This document shows, piece by piece, positions 19,451 through 28,170 of a stretch of 64,000 nt of DNA; the first letter of the stretch is position 1, and each line of letters opens with the position of its first letter. Source of the DNA: Apostichopus japonicus. Its lineage: Eukaryota > Echinodermata > Holothuroidea > Aspidochirotida > Stichopodidae. The notes beneath the pieces were generated by a model. The model was not told the DNA's origin, did not search any database, and was given only the letters and a program-made list of their open reading frames with translations. Where the stretch lies: NCBI RefSeq assembly GCF_037975245.1, contig NC_092576.1:29676611-29740610 (forward strand). The letters run 5' to 3'. Made by a program: the position numbers and the translations under genes.

Positions 19451-20053
19451 ATTGAGTGTACTTTTAATAGTAAGAAAGACTAGCGTAGGTTCTTATGACC
19501 AACTAGACCGGTTTCTACTCTCAACTTTTATAGGAGGAGCTTCATCAGTAGTAAGCCTTTGAATATTTTATATTCGGCATGAGCGTCTCGTTCTCAAAAT
19601 GCATCTATTTTCTGTGCACGAGTTTTTATGGACTCAAAGTGCATCTATAAGAGCATCTAAAAGAGCTTCGTGTGAACCTTGAGAGTCAGCTGATTCTTCG
19701 TTAGTACGAAACCTTGAGTTAACAAGTAAATCTTTGAGATTTTGGGCCCTTTTGTAGGCAAGAATCGTTTCTTTTGGAAACAGTTTGGATAATTCCGCGT
19801 GTTGCGACATTAAGTGCCAATGTTTCAAAAGTGTTTTTTTCAAATGCGTGGTTTTGATGTGGGGTGTATAGGTAAACTTGAACACCAGTGGTGGTTTCTT
19901 TTGTTTAGGATTGGTAGTGAGGTATTGCCTACGGTTTTCAAATTTTATGCCTTTAGCGGCTGTGGCAATTTCCTCTTTCTTATAGAGGATTTCTTTTCCA
20001 GAGAACATATCAATCAGTGTTTCCTGGACTAAACTTTTACTTTGAAACGTCAT
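19451..20053 (-). pseudogene. Second Penelope-like / RT linker fragment
   Basis: An open minus-strand segment of 139 codons. It includes PPLVFKFTYTPHIKTTHLKK, LLKHWHLMSQHAELSKLFP and LAYKRAQNLKDLLVNSRF. This block follows the catalytic motifs in Penelope-type and related reverse transcriptases (pattern PLV.TY.P...IL..HW.L......F....AYKR..NLKDLLV.S). Downstream on the same strand (19560-19450) lies CTGATGAAGCTCCTCC with GAAACCGGTCTAG, a phrase style often found at the ends of such retroelements. No palm domain or GIY-YIG domain was seen. It is a fragment unrelated by sequence to the element at 5855-7444. Confidence 0.55.
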
Positions 20054-20189
20054 ATCACTTAACTTTTCGTAGTGGTGACTAGCTAATTACTGCTTCTTTT
20101 CGAAGATTTTAGGCTTTTGAGTGACTACGTATAGTCTGTAGCTCCCTGTTGGTGGTGCGGAATTTTTCCGACCTTTCACTGATCGGACA

Positions 20190-20610
20190 AATTTGCGTCT
20201 TTTAGATGACGATGAGAGAGAGCGAAAAGAGACGAGACCAGAGTGGCACGCCGACCAAAGGCCAGGAACAGAAAGCAACCTTATAAAAGGTAGAAGTAGG
20301 AGTAGCTCGAGAAAAACGGCCCTTTTTAGGGCCAACAAATTTTCCAGACAGAGCTACTTTCCTCTCCAACATGCAAAATTGCGTCTTTTAGATGACGATG
20401 AGAGAGAGAAAGTACATTTTGCATGTTGGAGGAGAGGAAAGTAGCTCTTTCTGGAAAAATTTTTCCACGTGTAGCCACTTTCCTACCACGAGAAAGGAGC
20501 GGGGTGAAAATTGGTGTCAGTGTCGACACCGAGGTTTGAACCAGGGACCTCAGGTACTGCAGACGTGCCCTCTCCCGTTCTGCCACCTCACCGCTCAAGC
20601 CTTCCGACAG
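20190..20610 (-). mobile_element. tRNA-headed SINE-like repeat with internal palindrome
   Basis: On the minus strand, 20600-20530 carries a tRNA-like head. It contains GGTGGCAGAACGGGAG (box A-like) and CCCTGGTTCAAACCTC (box B-like, consensus GGTTCRANYCC), the two internal RNA polymerase III promoter blocks. The body follows. It contains a 42-46-bp inverted repeat (arms 20338-20379 and 20416-20461). The word GCGTCTTTTAGATGACGATG is also repeated directly at about 20193 and 20381. No adjacent A-rich tail was identified. It could also be a tRNA pseudogene next to a foldback repeat. Confidence 0.5.
20338..20461. repeat. Palindrome within the SINE-like repeat
   Basis: The left arm reads ATTTTCCAGACAGAGCTAC and so on to CATGCAAAAT. 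The right arm is its reverse complement with a one-base change and a 3-base insertion, separated by a 36-bp loop with GATGACGATGAGAGAG. Confidence 0.8.
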
Positions 20611-20879
20611 AAACCCTAGAACTTAAGTCCATTTTAACGGACGTAGTTCAGTTGGAAACCCTTTGTTTGCTGTGAACCATTGTTATTTTGGTCAGCTGAT
20701 CGGTTTGGGAGTAGCTCTTTTGTTATAGAGTTGGGTTCTGAGGAAGGTAGTGAAGTCAAAACAGTGACGGCCTGTGATTGGCCCAAATTCTGTTGTAGAA
20801 GCCTTTTTATTATAGGCTACAACGTGGTGACGCACACACGTCTTTAATATCTTCAAAAAACACTGTCCGTTAAAAACAA

Positions 20880-22395
20880 AACAAAACAAAAATCGAAAAC
20901 TAAATAGGAATATTCTTACACTAATTAAACTCAGACGCCGCCTTCGCAGAACCTATATGATCTCTCGAGATCCAACTCTAAAAACCCAAATTAACCAACT
21001 TAAAAAACAAATAAATAGACAAATTTTGGCGGACGACCAAAAACGAGTCCAAAACAAATGCGATTCGATCATTAATGACAAAAACCCAAAACACTTTTGG
21101 AAAAACTTAAAAAATATCATAAATCCCATTCTAACCCCAAACACTGGTAATTCAGACCAAGGCATTAGAGATGGTGCAGGTAACCTGATCACAAATACAC
21201 AAGATCAAATTAAGCTAATTGAATCACACTTTAAAAATATTTTTAATATCTTTGATGGCCCCCCTTACGATAACAATTTCAAACAAGAAATAGACCAAAC
21301 AATTAGCAGAAATGCAATCAGCTTTACCCCCAACCCCTCAGGATATCTCAACGATAACATCCCCCTACTAAAAAAAATAGACTTAAACGATTGGTATAGC
21401 GCCACAAAAAAATGCAAAAATACCTCCTCCCCTGGTCTTGACAATATTAATTACCTAATGCTTAAAAAATCCCCACCAATTTTCATCAACTCTCATATTA
21501 TCCCTCTTTTTAACGATTTACCTAGACTGGGCTATTTCCCAACCCCGTGGAAATACGCAAAAATGATTCTAATACCTAAACCAAATAAAGACCGCACCAA
21601 AATACAAAACTACCGCCCAATTAGCCTCCTCCCAGCCCTTGGCAAAATTTTTGAAAGAATAATAGATAACCGCACTAGAACTCACTTAGAACTAAATGAT
21701 TATTTCTCCCCATCTCAATCAGGTTTCCGTACACACAAATCTACCTTCAATCAAATTTTTCGTCTTTCCGAAGAAATCCGAATCGGCTTCATTAAAAAAC
21801 ATTATACCACTGCCCTCTTCCTTGGTGCCGAAAAAGCATTTGACAAAACCTGGCACAACGGCATAAGAATTAAGCTACTAAACTATAATCTTCCCTCCAA
21901 TTACACCAGACTTCTTTCCTCTTTGCTTAATGATCGCAACACAAATTTACAAAAACCATCATTCTAACCCCATTCCACTTCGTGCAGGCACCCCTCAGGG
22001 CGCTGTTCTCAGTCCCCTCCTCTACACCCTGTTTGTAAATGATCTAAACGTCCCCCCTCTCTCAAACTGCAACTATAGTCAGTACGCTGACGATATAGCC
22101 ATCTGGAGCACCAGTAAAAATATTCATATAACGGAACTAAATCTCAAAAAAGCAATTACACATCTGGAAAACTGGTGCTCAATGTGGAGAATAAAAATAA
22201 ACCCCTCAAAATCTAACTTAGTCAATTTCTCCTTTGAAAACTCAAAACTTCGTAACCATATTTCCAAAATTAACCTGTTCAACTCCCCAATCACTGCCTC
22301 TCCCAATGCAACCTTCCTTGGTATCACTTTTGATAATAAACTATCCTTTAACCTACACTGTACTAGAACCGCAGGCCGCTGCTGGTCCCACCTGT
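20880..22395 (+). mobile_element. Jockey/I-group LINE, 5'-truncated, left part (interrupted by Tx1)
   Basis: A non-LTR retrotransposon distinct from the Tx1 families, with very A-rich codon use. Homology starts around 20880 after a CAAAACAAAACAAAA stretch with no endonuclease. It continues to FLGITFDNKLSFNLH, where the minus-strand Tx1 element begins. The end of its ORF reappears at 27543-27957. Confidence 0.8.
20900..22370 (+). pseudogene. Jockey/I-group reverse transcriptase, frameshifted
   Basis: Blocks in order: HFWKNLKNII linker; KKCKNTSSPGLDNINYLML (about 21400-21470); WKYAKMILIPKPNKD; NYRPISLLPALGKIFERII (RT motif 2/2a); SQSGFRTHKST; FLGAEKAFDKTWHNGI (motif A, here GAEKAFD where the family normally has DVEKAFD). 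A frameshift at about 21930-21960 follows, then AGTPQGAVLSPLLYTLFVND (motif B), YSQYADDIAIWS (motif C with YADD), WRIKINPSKSNLVNF (motif D) and FLGITFDNKLSF (motif E). The first catalytic Asp of motif A appears to be replaced by Gly-Ala, and the frame is broken, so it is inactive. The clade is narrowed only to the Jockey/I/Nimb assemblage. Confidence 0.8.
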
Positions 22396-22665
22396 GCTTT
22401 TTACGTGCTAAGAAACGGACACGGACCAAAGGTCAACAAAACCAAAAACAAACCCAGTCTGTAAAGCAACAACTGAAACCCATCAATCTCCCACTAACGC
22501 AGCGTTTAACGTGACGCGAAAAGGGCACGGACCCAAAGGCCAACAGAAGCAAAACAAAAAAACACTACAAACAGGCCCCAAAAAGCCAACCCCAAACCAC
22601 AAAGAGAAAAATTAACCAACCTATAATATGTAACGACCACACAGCCCCCACACCTACCAACTAAC
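22396..22665 (-). promoter_or_regulatory. 3' UTR of the intact Tx1 family-1 LINE
   Basis: It ends CACGTAAAAAGC with no poly-A tail. It contains the duplicated motif GGCCTTTGGGTCCGTG / GACCTTTGGTCCGTGTCCG, each able to form a short GACC-TTT-GGTC hairpin followed by a CGTG/CACG stem. As in other LINEs with defined tails, this region is the likely template-recognition signal for the reverse transcriptase (inference). Confidence 0.5.
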
Positions 22666-25600
22666 TCAAAATTTCATCCGGGGTACGCCGTCCCGATAGT
22701 AGACGACGGGCTTGCGCCAGCGTCTACGAAAGGCAGTGTCGGGAAGCCGTGCATGGTCCGCCTCCATGCGCAACCTGATGTCACTCTGCACGAGGGGGAC
22801 AACATCCTCTGCCCTCCAGACGTCCCCGTCGAAAACTAGGCGGCATCTGCTGTTCCAGATGTGTCTCCTGATGACAGCGGCAAACAACAACAGCAGATCC
22901 CTAACCCAGGTTGGGCACACAGGGGGCAACAAACCATACAAAACAAAATCACTACTAATGGCCCACTGTGTGCAACCAATAACACCAATAACGAAGGCGT
23001 GAAACCAACCCCACACCAACCGGACAAAGGGACACTCCAGCAAAAGGTGTTGCATAGTCTCGATGGCTTTACAGCCCACACGGGGACAAATCCCATCACC
23101 TAATCGCCACCTGACTAGGCGAAAATGGTTAGTGATGAGGACCCCATGTGCAATCCTCCACGCCAAGTCCCTGAGACGGCTATCTAGTGACTTGCAACAC
23201 ACAGACCGCCACACATCTGGAGAGATGGCGGTCCGGCAAGCCGACGGGCACACAGGCGCGAGCATTGAACGAAACAATGGTGGGTATAACACAGAGGGGG
23301 CCACGTTCAGCAGAACATGTGGCCCACCCTCTTCTTTGATTCTACGAAGAGAGTCACCAATCTGAGTATAGACCCCAGAAGGGCGTGTCGCCTTTGGCCG
23401 GTTATTGGAAAAGGATCCGGGCCAGTGGTGTCGAAAAAGAAACCCACCCCAGTACCTAACAAAAAAAGCAAAGGGAAACGAAGGATTTTCAAAAGCAACA
23501 AAAACACCTTTCAAGAGGAGAAAGCGCAGTTTAGATGGTAGGTGGACCAAACCAAGCCCACCGCTCAAGGGGGTCTTATACAGAACGGTCCTTTTCACAA
23601 GGTTTGGTTTGCGCTTTCCCCAAATGAAATCAAAAATGATCCTCTCCAGTCGCACCAAGGCATGATCCGGTGCGGCGATCACCGTACCAGGATACCAAAG
23701 GAGAGGAACAATAAACCTATTTACAACTGTAACCTTCCCAGGGAGGGAGAGCCACCTGTGACTGAATGTGTCGAGCCTTGCCTCCACCTGATCAGCCTTC
23801 TCGGCCCAAGTGGTGGCCTCCGGGGCACCATAACCTAGCCAGATGCCATTTACCTTGATCATGACATCTGACCAAGTAGCATCGAACGGGAGAGATTGGC
23901 CGCGCCAACCTCCCAATCGCAGCCCTTTGGTCTTGGACTTGTTCAGTCTGGCACCAGTAGCCTCTTGGAAGGTGGTCAAAACCTTCGATAAAGGCTTGAA
24001 GGAGGCGAGGTCCGACACAATACAAGTGACGTCATCGGCATACTGCACGCATTTAACTCTAGCCCCACCCGGTACGTTGAAGGGTCGAAATCCAAAGCAT
24101 CTGTCCAGCGAGGTACTAAGCGTTTCGCTGAAGAGAACATACAACAACGGGGAGAGGGGACAACCCTGACGGACTCCTCTTCGAACCGGGAAGGGACCAG
24201 AAGTTAATCCGTTAACAGTGACAATGCTTGTGACGTCCTTGTATAGTAACGAGACCCAACGAATATATACGGAGTTCAATCCGAAGGACTCTAAGGTTCT
24301 GAACAGGAAGTCGTGATCTACCATGTCAAAGGCCTTTTCCTGGTCCAGTGAGACCAGTGCACATGGCAAATCACGAACTTTAACAAACTCGATCAAGTCC
24401 CTCATCAACCAGAGGTTATGTTGAATACACTTGCCTCGCACAGCACAAGTCTGGAGAGGACCTACAATATCCGGCATGACGTCCGATAAGCGATTTCCTA
24501 ATGCTTTGGCCAGGATTTTGTAGTCCACATTTAACAGCGTTATTGGACGCCTATTTCTAGGGTCCAAAGGGTCTCCTGACTTTGGGAGGAGAACAATATT
24601 TCCAACCCGCTGTGTTTGGCTCATGTAATTCAACTGGAAAGCGGTAGCGAACACATCTCTCAAGTCCCCACCGAGGACCTCCCAGAAGGTCCTATAGAAC
24701 TCTGCCGGGAGGCCATCGGGACCGGGGGACTTTCCCTTCTTCATCGCTGCTACCGCTGTCCAGAGCTCACCAACGGAGAGATTGGAGCCCAAGCTATCAT
24801 TTTTACTCTCAGGGGGGGCCTTGTCTATACCAGACAACAAGTCCTCCTGGAGATCCTCGCTAACAGCAGCCCTGGAGTACAGGTTCGAAAAGAACGACCC
24901 AAATACCCCTAGGACTGCCTGCGGGCTCTCCACGACGACCCCACCAGGATGACACACTGCCCTTATTCTGCGGTCAACCACAGACTTGGTGTCGTCCCGG
25001 TAAAAACGAATAGTGGGCTTCTCGTCCGCTTCAACAAACTGGATTCTGGCACGCACTCGGGCTCCGTGCAGTTTCTCATCGAGAAACACTCCGAGTGCAT
25101 GCAGATCAGACGATGAACCATCCCTTGCTCTATTGCACAAGGAATGGAACTTGAATCTCCGTTGGTGAGCTCTCTCAACACAATACCTTATTGCGAACTG
25201 CTTGATGAGGGACTTGACCTCGTCCCACCAGACTAACGCATTGGAAAAAGCAGGCTTGAGGGACTGCCATCCTCTGTACTTCTCGACAAATTGCTCCTTG
25301 AAGTTTTCCGTGTTCAGCCGCCAAAGTCCCTTCTCCACATGAAAGGACTCCGGCAGCTGCAAGCGCAAAACAACAGCGTCATGATCAGATAAAGGACATG
25401 AAATAATCGAGCACCGAGATCGAGGAAACTTGCGCGGGGCATAAAACCTGTCGAGTCTGGATGAAACTGTTCCATCTGGTTTATGCCACGTACAAGTAAC
25501 CACCTGGGGATTTTGGGACCTCCAAACATCCACAAGATCTCGGTGCTTGACAAACAAGCCTAGCTCAATCATGCCGGTGGTACAATTGGGGGACTCTTTC

Positions 25601-26073
25601 CTCGAACGTCTATCTAACGCAGAGTGAGGGACACAGTTAAAGTCCCCCCCAAGGATACAATTTGCCTTACCCGGTACAAAGGATGGCAACACCGTGAAGA
25701 AATTTTTCCTACATGCTGGCCGGTTGGGGGCATACACATTGCAAACAACCAACTCACCCCGCGTGAGCCTTAAGTGTATGCACACCACCCGACCTTCATG
25801 GTCTTTCTCCACTTTTCCCACACAATGACACAGTTTTGGGGACACCAAAATTACAGTCCCGCAAGATGCCCCTGATCCAAAGGAGGCATAAAGGCCTCCT
25901 CCCCACTCCAAGGACCAAAGATGAACATCACTCTCACAAGATATGTGGGTCTCTTGCAAAAGGACCACATCCACTTGGAGCAACTTGCAGAACTGTAAAA
26001 TCCGTCGCCTTTTTGGGGTACCCCTCATCCCATTCACATTAAGGGTGACGAGGGATAAGGTGTCTGGTGTCAT
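22666..26073 (-). CDS. Tx1-clade LINE ORF2: endonuclease, reverse transcriptase, C-terminal zinc motif
   Basis: 1135 residues without interruption. An APE-type endonuclease occupies about residues 1-240: N12-N14 in TLNVNGMRG, QETH at 40-43, VYAPNRP at 113-119, GDFNCVP at 143-149 and SDHDAV at 229-234. All expected catalytic residues are present. The reverse transcriptase follows: GKSPGPDGLPAEFYRTFW near 447-464, RPITLLNVDYKILAKAL at 509-525, LDQEKAFDMVD at 576-586 (motif A), GVRQGCPLSPLLYVLFSE at 633-650 (motif B) and QYADDVTC at 677-684 (motif C). LPGKVTVVNRFIVP and IFDFIWG then follow as in L1/Tx1 proteins. Near the C-terminus, CPRVGCKAIETMQHLLLEC forms a Cys/His zinc motif. The start ATG overlaps the ORF1 stop (ATGA). 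The enzyme nicks target DNA and copies the LINE RNA there. Confidence 0.92.
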   Translation of the reverse strand: MTPDTLSLVTLNVNGMRGTPKRRRILQFCKLLQVDVVLLQETHISCESDVHLWSLEWGGGLYASFGSGASCGTVILVSPKLCHCVGKVEKDHEGRVVCIHLRLTRGELVVCNVYAPNRPACRKNFFTVLPSFVPGKANCILGGDFNCVPHSALDRRSRKESPNCTTGMIELGLFVKHRDLVDVWRSQNPQVVTCTWHKPDGTVSSRLDRFYAPRKFPRSRCSIISCPLSDHDAVVLRLQLPESFHVEKGLWRLNTENFKEQFVEKYRGWQSLKPAFSNALVWWDEVKSLIKQFAIRYCVERAHQRRFKFHSLCNRARDGSSSDLHALGVFLDEKLHGARVRARIQFVEADEKPTIRFYRDDTKSVVDRRIRAVCHPGGVVVESPQAVLGVFGSFFSNLYSRAAVSEDLQEDLLSGIDKAPPESKNDSLGSNLSVGELWTAVAAMKKGKSPGPDGLPAEFYRTFWEVLGGDLRDVFATAFQLNYMSQTQRVGNIVLLPKSGDPLDPRNRRPITLLNVDYKILAKALGNRLSDVMPDIVGPLQTCAVRGKCIQHNLWLMRDLIEFVKVRDLPCALVSLDQEKAFDMVDHDFLFRTLESFGLNSVYIRWVSLLYKDVTSIVTVNGLTSGPFPVRRGVRQGCPLSPLLYVLFSETLSTSLDRCFGFRPFNVPGGARVKCVQYADDVTCIVSDLASFKPLSKVLTTFQEATGARLNKSKTKGLRLGGWRGQSLPFDATWSDVMIKVNGIWLGYGAPEATTWAEKADQVEARLDTFSHRWLSLPGKVTVVNRFIVPLLWYPGTVIAAPDHALVRLERIIFDFIWGKRKPNLVKRTVLYKTPLSGGLGLVHLPSKLRFLLLKGVFVAFENPSFPFAFFVRYWGGFLFRHHWPGSFSNNRPKATRPSGVYTQIGDSLRRIKEEGGPHVLLNVAPSVLYPPLFRSMLAPVCPSACRTAISPDVWRSVCCKSLDSRLRDLAWRIAHGVLITNHFRLVRWRLGDGICPRVGCKAIETMQHLLLECPFVRLVWGWFHAFVIGVIGCTQWAISSDFVLYGLLPPVCPTWVRDLLLLFAAVIRRHIWNSRCRLVFDGDVWRAEDVVPLVQSDIRLRMEADHARLPDTAFRRRWRKPVVYYRDGVPRMKF

Positions 26074-27350
26074 AACCTGCGATGTTTTCCCAATACGGCT
26101 CTTTTCAGGCCCTTAGTGGTGTTTCCCCTTTTCCTACGACCTAGCAGACCTCTTAGCTCCTCGTCACAAGGAACAGGAGGTCCACTAGCGACCATCGTGT
26201 CCGGTATAGTGGAAGCGACTGCGGGCAGGGTGGAAGGGCCGCTCGAGTCAGTGAGATCAGTGGCGTGTTTTGTCTCATCAAACCAATCGGAGGACTCCTT
26301 AGCCACAACTACTAAGGCTGTAGTGCTGTCCTCCATTGGCGAGTCAGAATCTGGGCCACTTAATGTCTCTTGGGCCGGTTGACTCGAGGGCCGACTAGTG
26401 TCACCGATAGCGGGCGCAGCTACCGGTGAACCAGTGCAAGCGGCATCCTGCTCCGCATGCCACTCCGCTAATACCATCTCCGCCGTTTTGTCCTGCTCCG
26501 CCTTAGTGGGCAGGCTGGCAGTCTCGGCCGGAGCGGCAACTTCCTCCAGGGACGAGGTGGAACACGAAGGGGAGTTGAAAACCTCCACCGGGGCGCTAGT
26601 GTCGGACACTGGGGCGATGAGAGGAGCATCAGGTGATACGGTTTGAAAGGCCGGGACGGGGACCGCTTCAACCACGCCCGTAGCCACTCTCGCGGCGTAT
26701 GAGCGGTCTGGGCATAAACGAGCGAGATGGCCCGTTTTCCCACACGAGTTACATACGATATCCCCTTTACACTCAGCCAGGGTATGCCCAACCTGTAAAC
26801 AGCGGCTACACCGCTTGTTCGGGCACAACCTGGCCTCATGCCCTTCCAGCCCACACCTCCAACAAGTGCGAGGCTGGCCCGGGTATGCAACGTGGGCCCT
26901 GTGCCCATTAGCCCACAAGGTAGAGGGGATATCGGACTTGAGTTGTAATCTAACTCGTCTGGTCCCGGTCTTTACACCCTTACATTCAAGGAATTCCGGC
27001 TCCTCGTAGCCGGTTACTTTCCCAAAACGCCCCAGTGTCCGCACAACAACCTGTTCAGACATGTCCAGAGGGAGATGGAGGACTGTCACCCACACCGAAC
27101 TGTCGTACGGTGTGACCTTCAGTCCCTCGACTCCCTCCAACACATGGACGCCTCGGACGCGGGCAGCCTCCGAGGTAAAACGAACATCAAAACAATTCAT
27201 ACCCCGGAGAGGTTTACGCTGAAGCGCGTCAACCTCTCCAGGGACTTTTAAACCAACAGAACGCAAAACTGAAAAAACTTGTCCGGGGACGACCTTAGCC
27301 TCCCCCGAAAAACTCAACAATACGATTTTGCTGTCACGGCGAGCCGCCAT
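26070..27350 (-). CDS. Tx1-clade LINE ORF1: nucleic-acid-binding protein with three zinc knuckles
   Basis: 426 residues from the ATG at 27350 (MAARRDSKIV); an in-frame GTG 30 nt upstream is less likely. The N-terminal ~150 residues contain VWVTVLHLPLDMSE and LGRFGKV, a pattern compatible with an RRM-like fold. Three CCHC knuckles follow at about 163-176 (CWRCGLEGHEARLC), 181-194 (CSRCLQVGHTLAEC) and 200-213 (CNSCGKTGHLARLC). After these comes a disordered Pro/Ser/Ala-rich tail and a basic end (RRKRGNTTKGLKRAVLGKHR). It binds the LINE RNA to make the ribonucleoprotein. The stop overlaps the ORF2 start, suggesting termination-reinitiation. Retrovirus gag proteins share only the knuckles; the ORF2 partner fixes the identity. 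Confidence 0.9.
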   Translation of the reverse strand: MAARRDSKIVLLSFSGEAKVVPGQVFSVLRSVGLKVPGEVDALQRKPLRGMNCFDVRFTSEAARVRGVHVLEGVEGLKVTPYDSSVWVTVLHLPLDMSEQVVVRTLGRFGKVTGYEEPEFLECKGVKTGTRRVRLQLKSDIPSTLWANGHRAHVAYPGQPRTCWRCGLEGHEARLCPNKRCSRCLQVGHTLAECKGDIVCNSCGKTGHLARLCPDRSYAARVATGVVEAVPVPAFQTVSPDAPLIAPVSDTSAPVEVFNSPSCSTSSLEEVAAPAETASLPTKAEQDKTAEMVLAEWHAEQDAACTGSPVAAPAIGDTSRPSSQPAQETLSGPDSDSPMEDSTTALVVVAKESSDWFDETKHATDLTDSSGPSTLPAVASTIPDTMVASGPPVPCDEELRGLLGRRKRGNTTKGLKRAVLGKHRRL

Positions 27351-27542
27351 GACAGCTAGGGGTGTGGCAAAGCCACGCACCTATACAAAAACCAAAACGA
27401 AGCAAACCCAAAACACACAAACTACACTAACACAAACTGCAAACTAAGGAAAGGCCAACGTAAAAACACAAAAAGGTGTGGTCAACGAAAAGTGGAGAGC
27501 AGCCGAAAACACGTCCGCACTCCACGAGAACTGAACTGAACT
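27351..27542 (-). promoter_or_regulatory. 5' UTR of the intact Tx1 family-1 LINE
   Basis: Contains GTGGAGTGCGGACGTG near the start, a block shared with family 2, and CTCCACTTTTCG. It ends at the ATG preceded by CACACCCCTAGCTGTC. LINE 5' UTRs carry internal promoters; the shared 5' block is the best candidate, by inference. Confidence 0.45.
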
Positions 27543-27957
27543 CCTTAAATACATCCAAATCCTCTCACATAGTGGTTTTCCAAATCTACAACTCCAAAAT
27601 AAAACCAATTCTCAGTTACGGAAGCATCTCTCTGCTTACCATCTCAGACTCCAATAAACAAATCCTAAGTAGAATCCACACTACAGCTTACCGACTTGCC
27701 CTAAAAATCACTTCTTATATAGTTACCTCTCACGTTCTCCTCGCAGGAAACACAAAATCCTTATTCACCCTACTCTTAGAATTTAATACCAAACTATACA
27801 AAAACAACCTAGAGAATGATCCATTGATCAATAAACTCCTATTGAAACATAATGTAGCATTAACTTCCGTAAAAACCACCACCTCTCTGTATTCAAACTT
27901 CTTACCTAACTTCTTACCTTCTTACCTTCTTACTTCTTACCAAACTTCTTACCTTGG
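27543..27957 (+). pseudogene. Jockey/I-group LINE, right part (C-terminus and tail)
   Basis: The frame resumes with KPILSYGSISLLTISDSNKQ, then LSRIHTTAYRLALKI and LFTLLLEFNTKLYKN. This is the conserved segment after the reverse transcriptase in Jockey/I-group ORF2 (pattern Y....W......L...Q...LR.I). It then decays into a short repetitive tail of (A/C)TTCTTACC units at 27895-27957. Its left part is at 20880-22395, separated by the Tx1 insertion. The family-2 Tx1 element starts immediately after the repetitive tail. Confidence 0.75.
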
Positions 27958-28170
27958 CAGTTGGCTTTCGTGGAGTGCGGACGTGTTTTCGCTCTCGCTC
28001 TTCATCTGTTACAGCTGTTTTTGTACTGTGCTGTGCTATACTTCCCGCCAGGCGGGTGTGATAGCTTGTGTTCGTGTGTTTTCCTCAGTTCGTATATCGT
28101 TTGTTGTTTCACTATCCGGTCTTTTGTTTGTTTTGTGTTACTCCCCTGTGGCCTAGCCACCTTCGGTATC

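Larger units (their letters stand above)
22396..27542 (-). mobile_element. Intact Tx1-clade LINE, family 1
   Basis: A complete element of about 5.15 kb. The 5' end is AGTTCAGTTCAGTTCTCG, followed by GTGGAGTGCGGACGTG. Then come a ~190-bp 5' UTR, ORF1, ORF2 overlapping by ATGA, a ~270-bp 3' UTR, and the end CACGTAAAAAGC. Both ORFs are open throughout. It is inserted antisense inside the Jockey/I-group LINE. No convincing target duplication was found. The host carries an unexplained ~33-bp GC-rich segment (GAACCGCAGGCCGCTGCTGG) next to the 3' junction, so the target may have been deleted or rearranged on insertion. Confidence 0.85.

Noticed and set aside
20530-20600. Functional tRNA gene
   Set aside because: Box A- and B-like words are present, but no complete cloverleaf with paired acceptor stem could be drawn. 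A SINE head or pseudogene fits better.
22360-22396. Target-site preference of Tx1 insertions
   Set aside because: Flanks of ten tails in the window share no clear motif beyond the element's own end, so site-specific insertion is not supported.
27476-28156. 226-codon plus-strand open frame
   Set aside because: It is a chance fusion of Tx1 family-1 antisense 5' UTR, the Jockey/I-group C-terminus and the family-2 5' UTR across insertion junctions.
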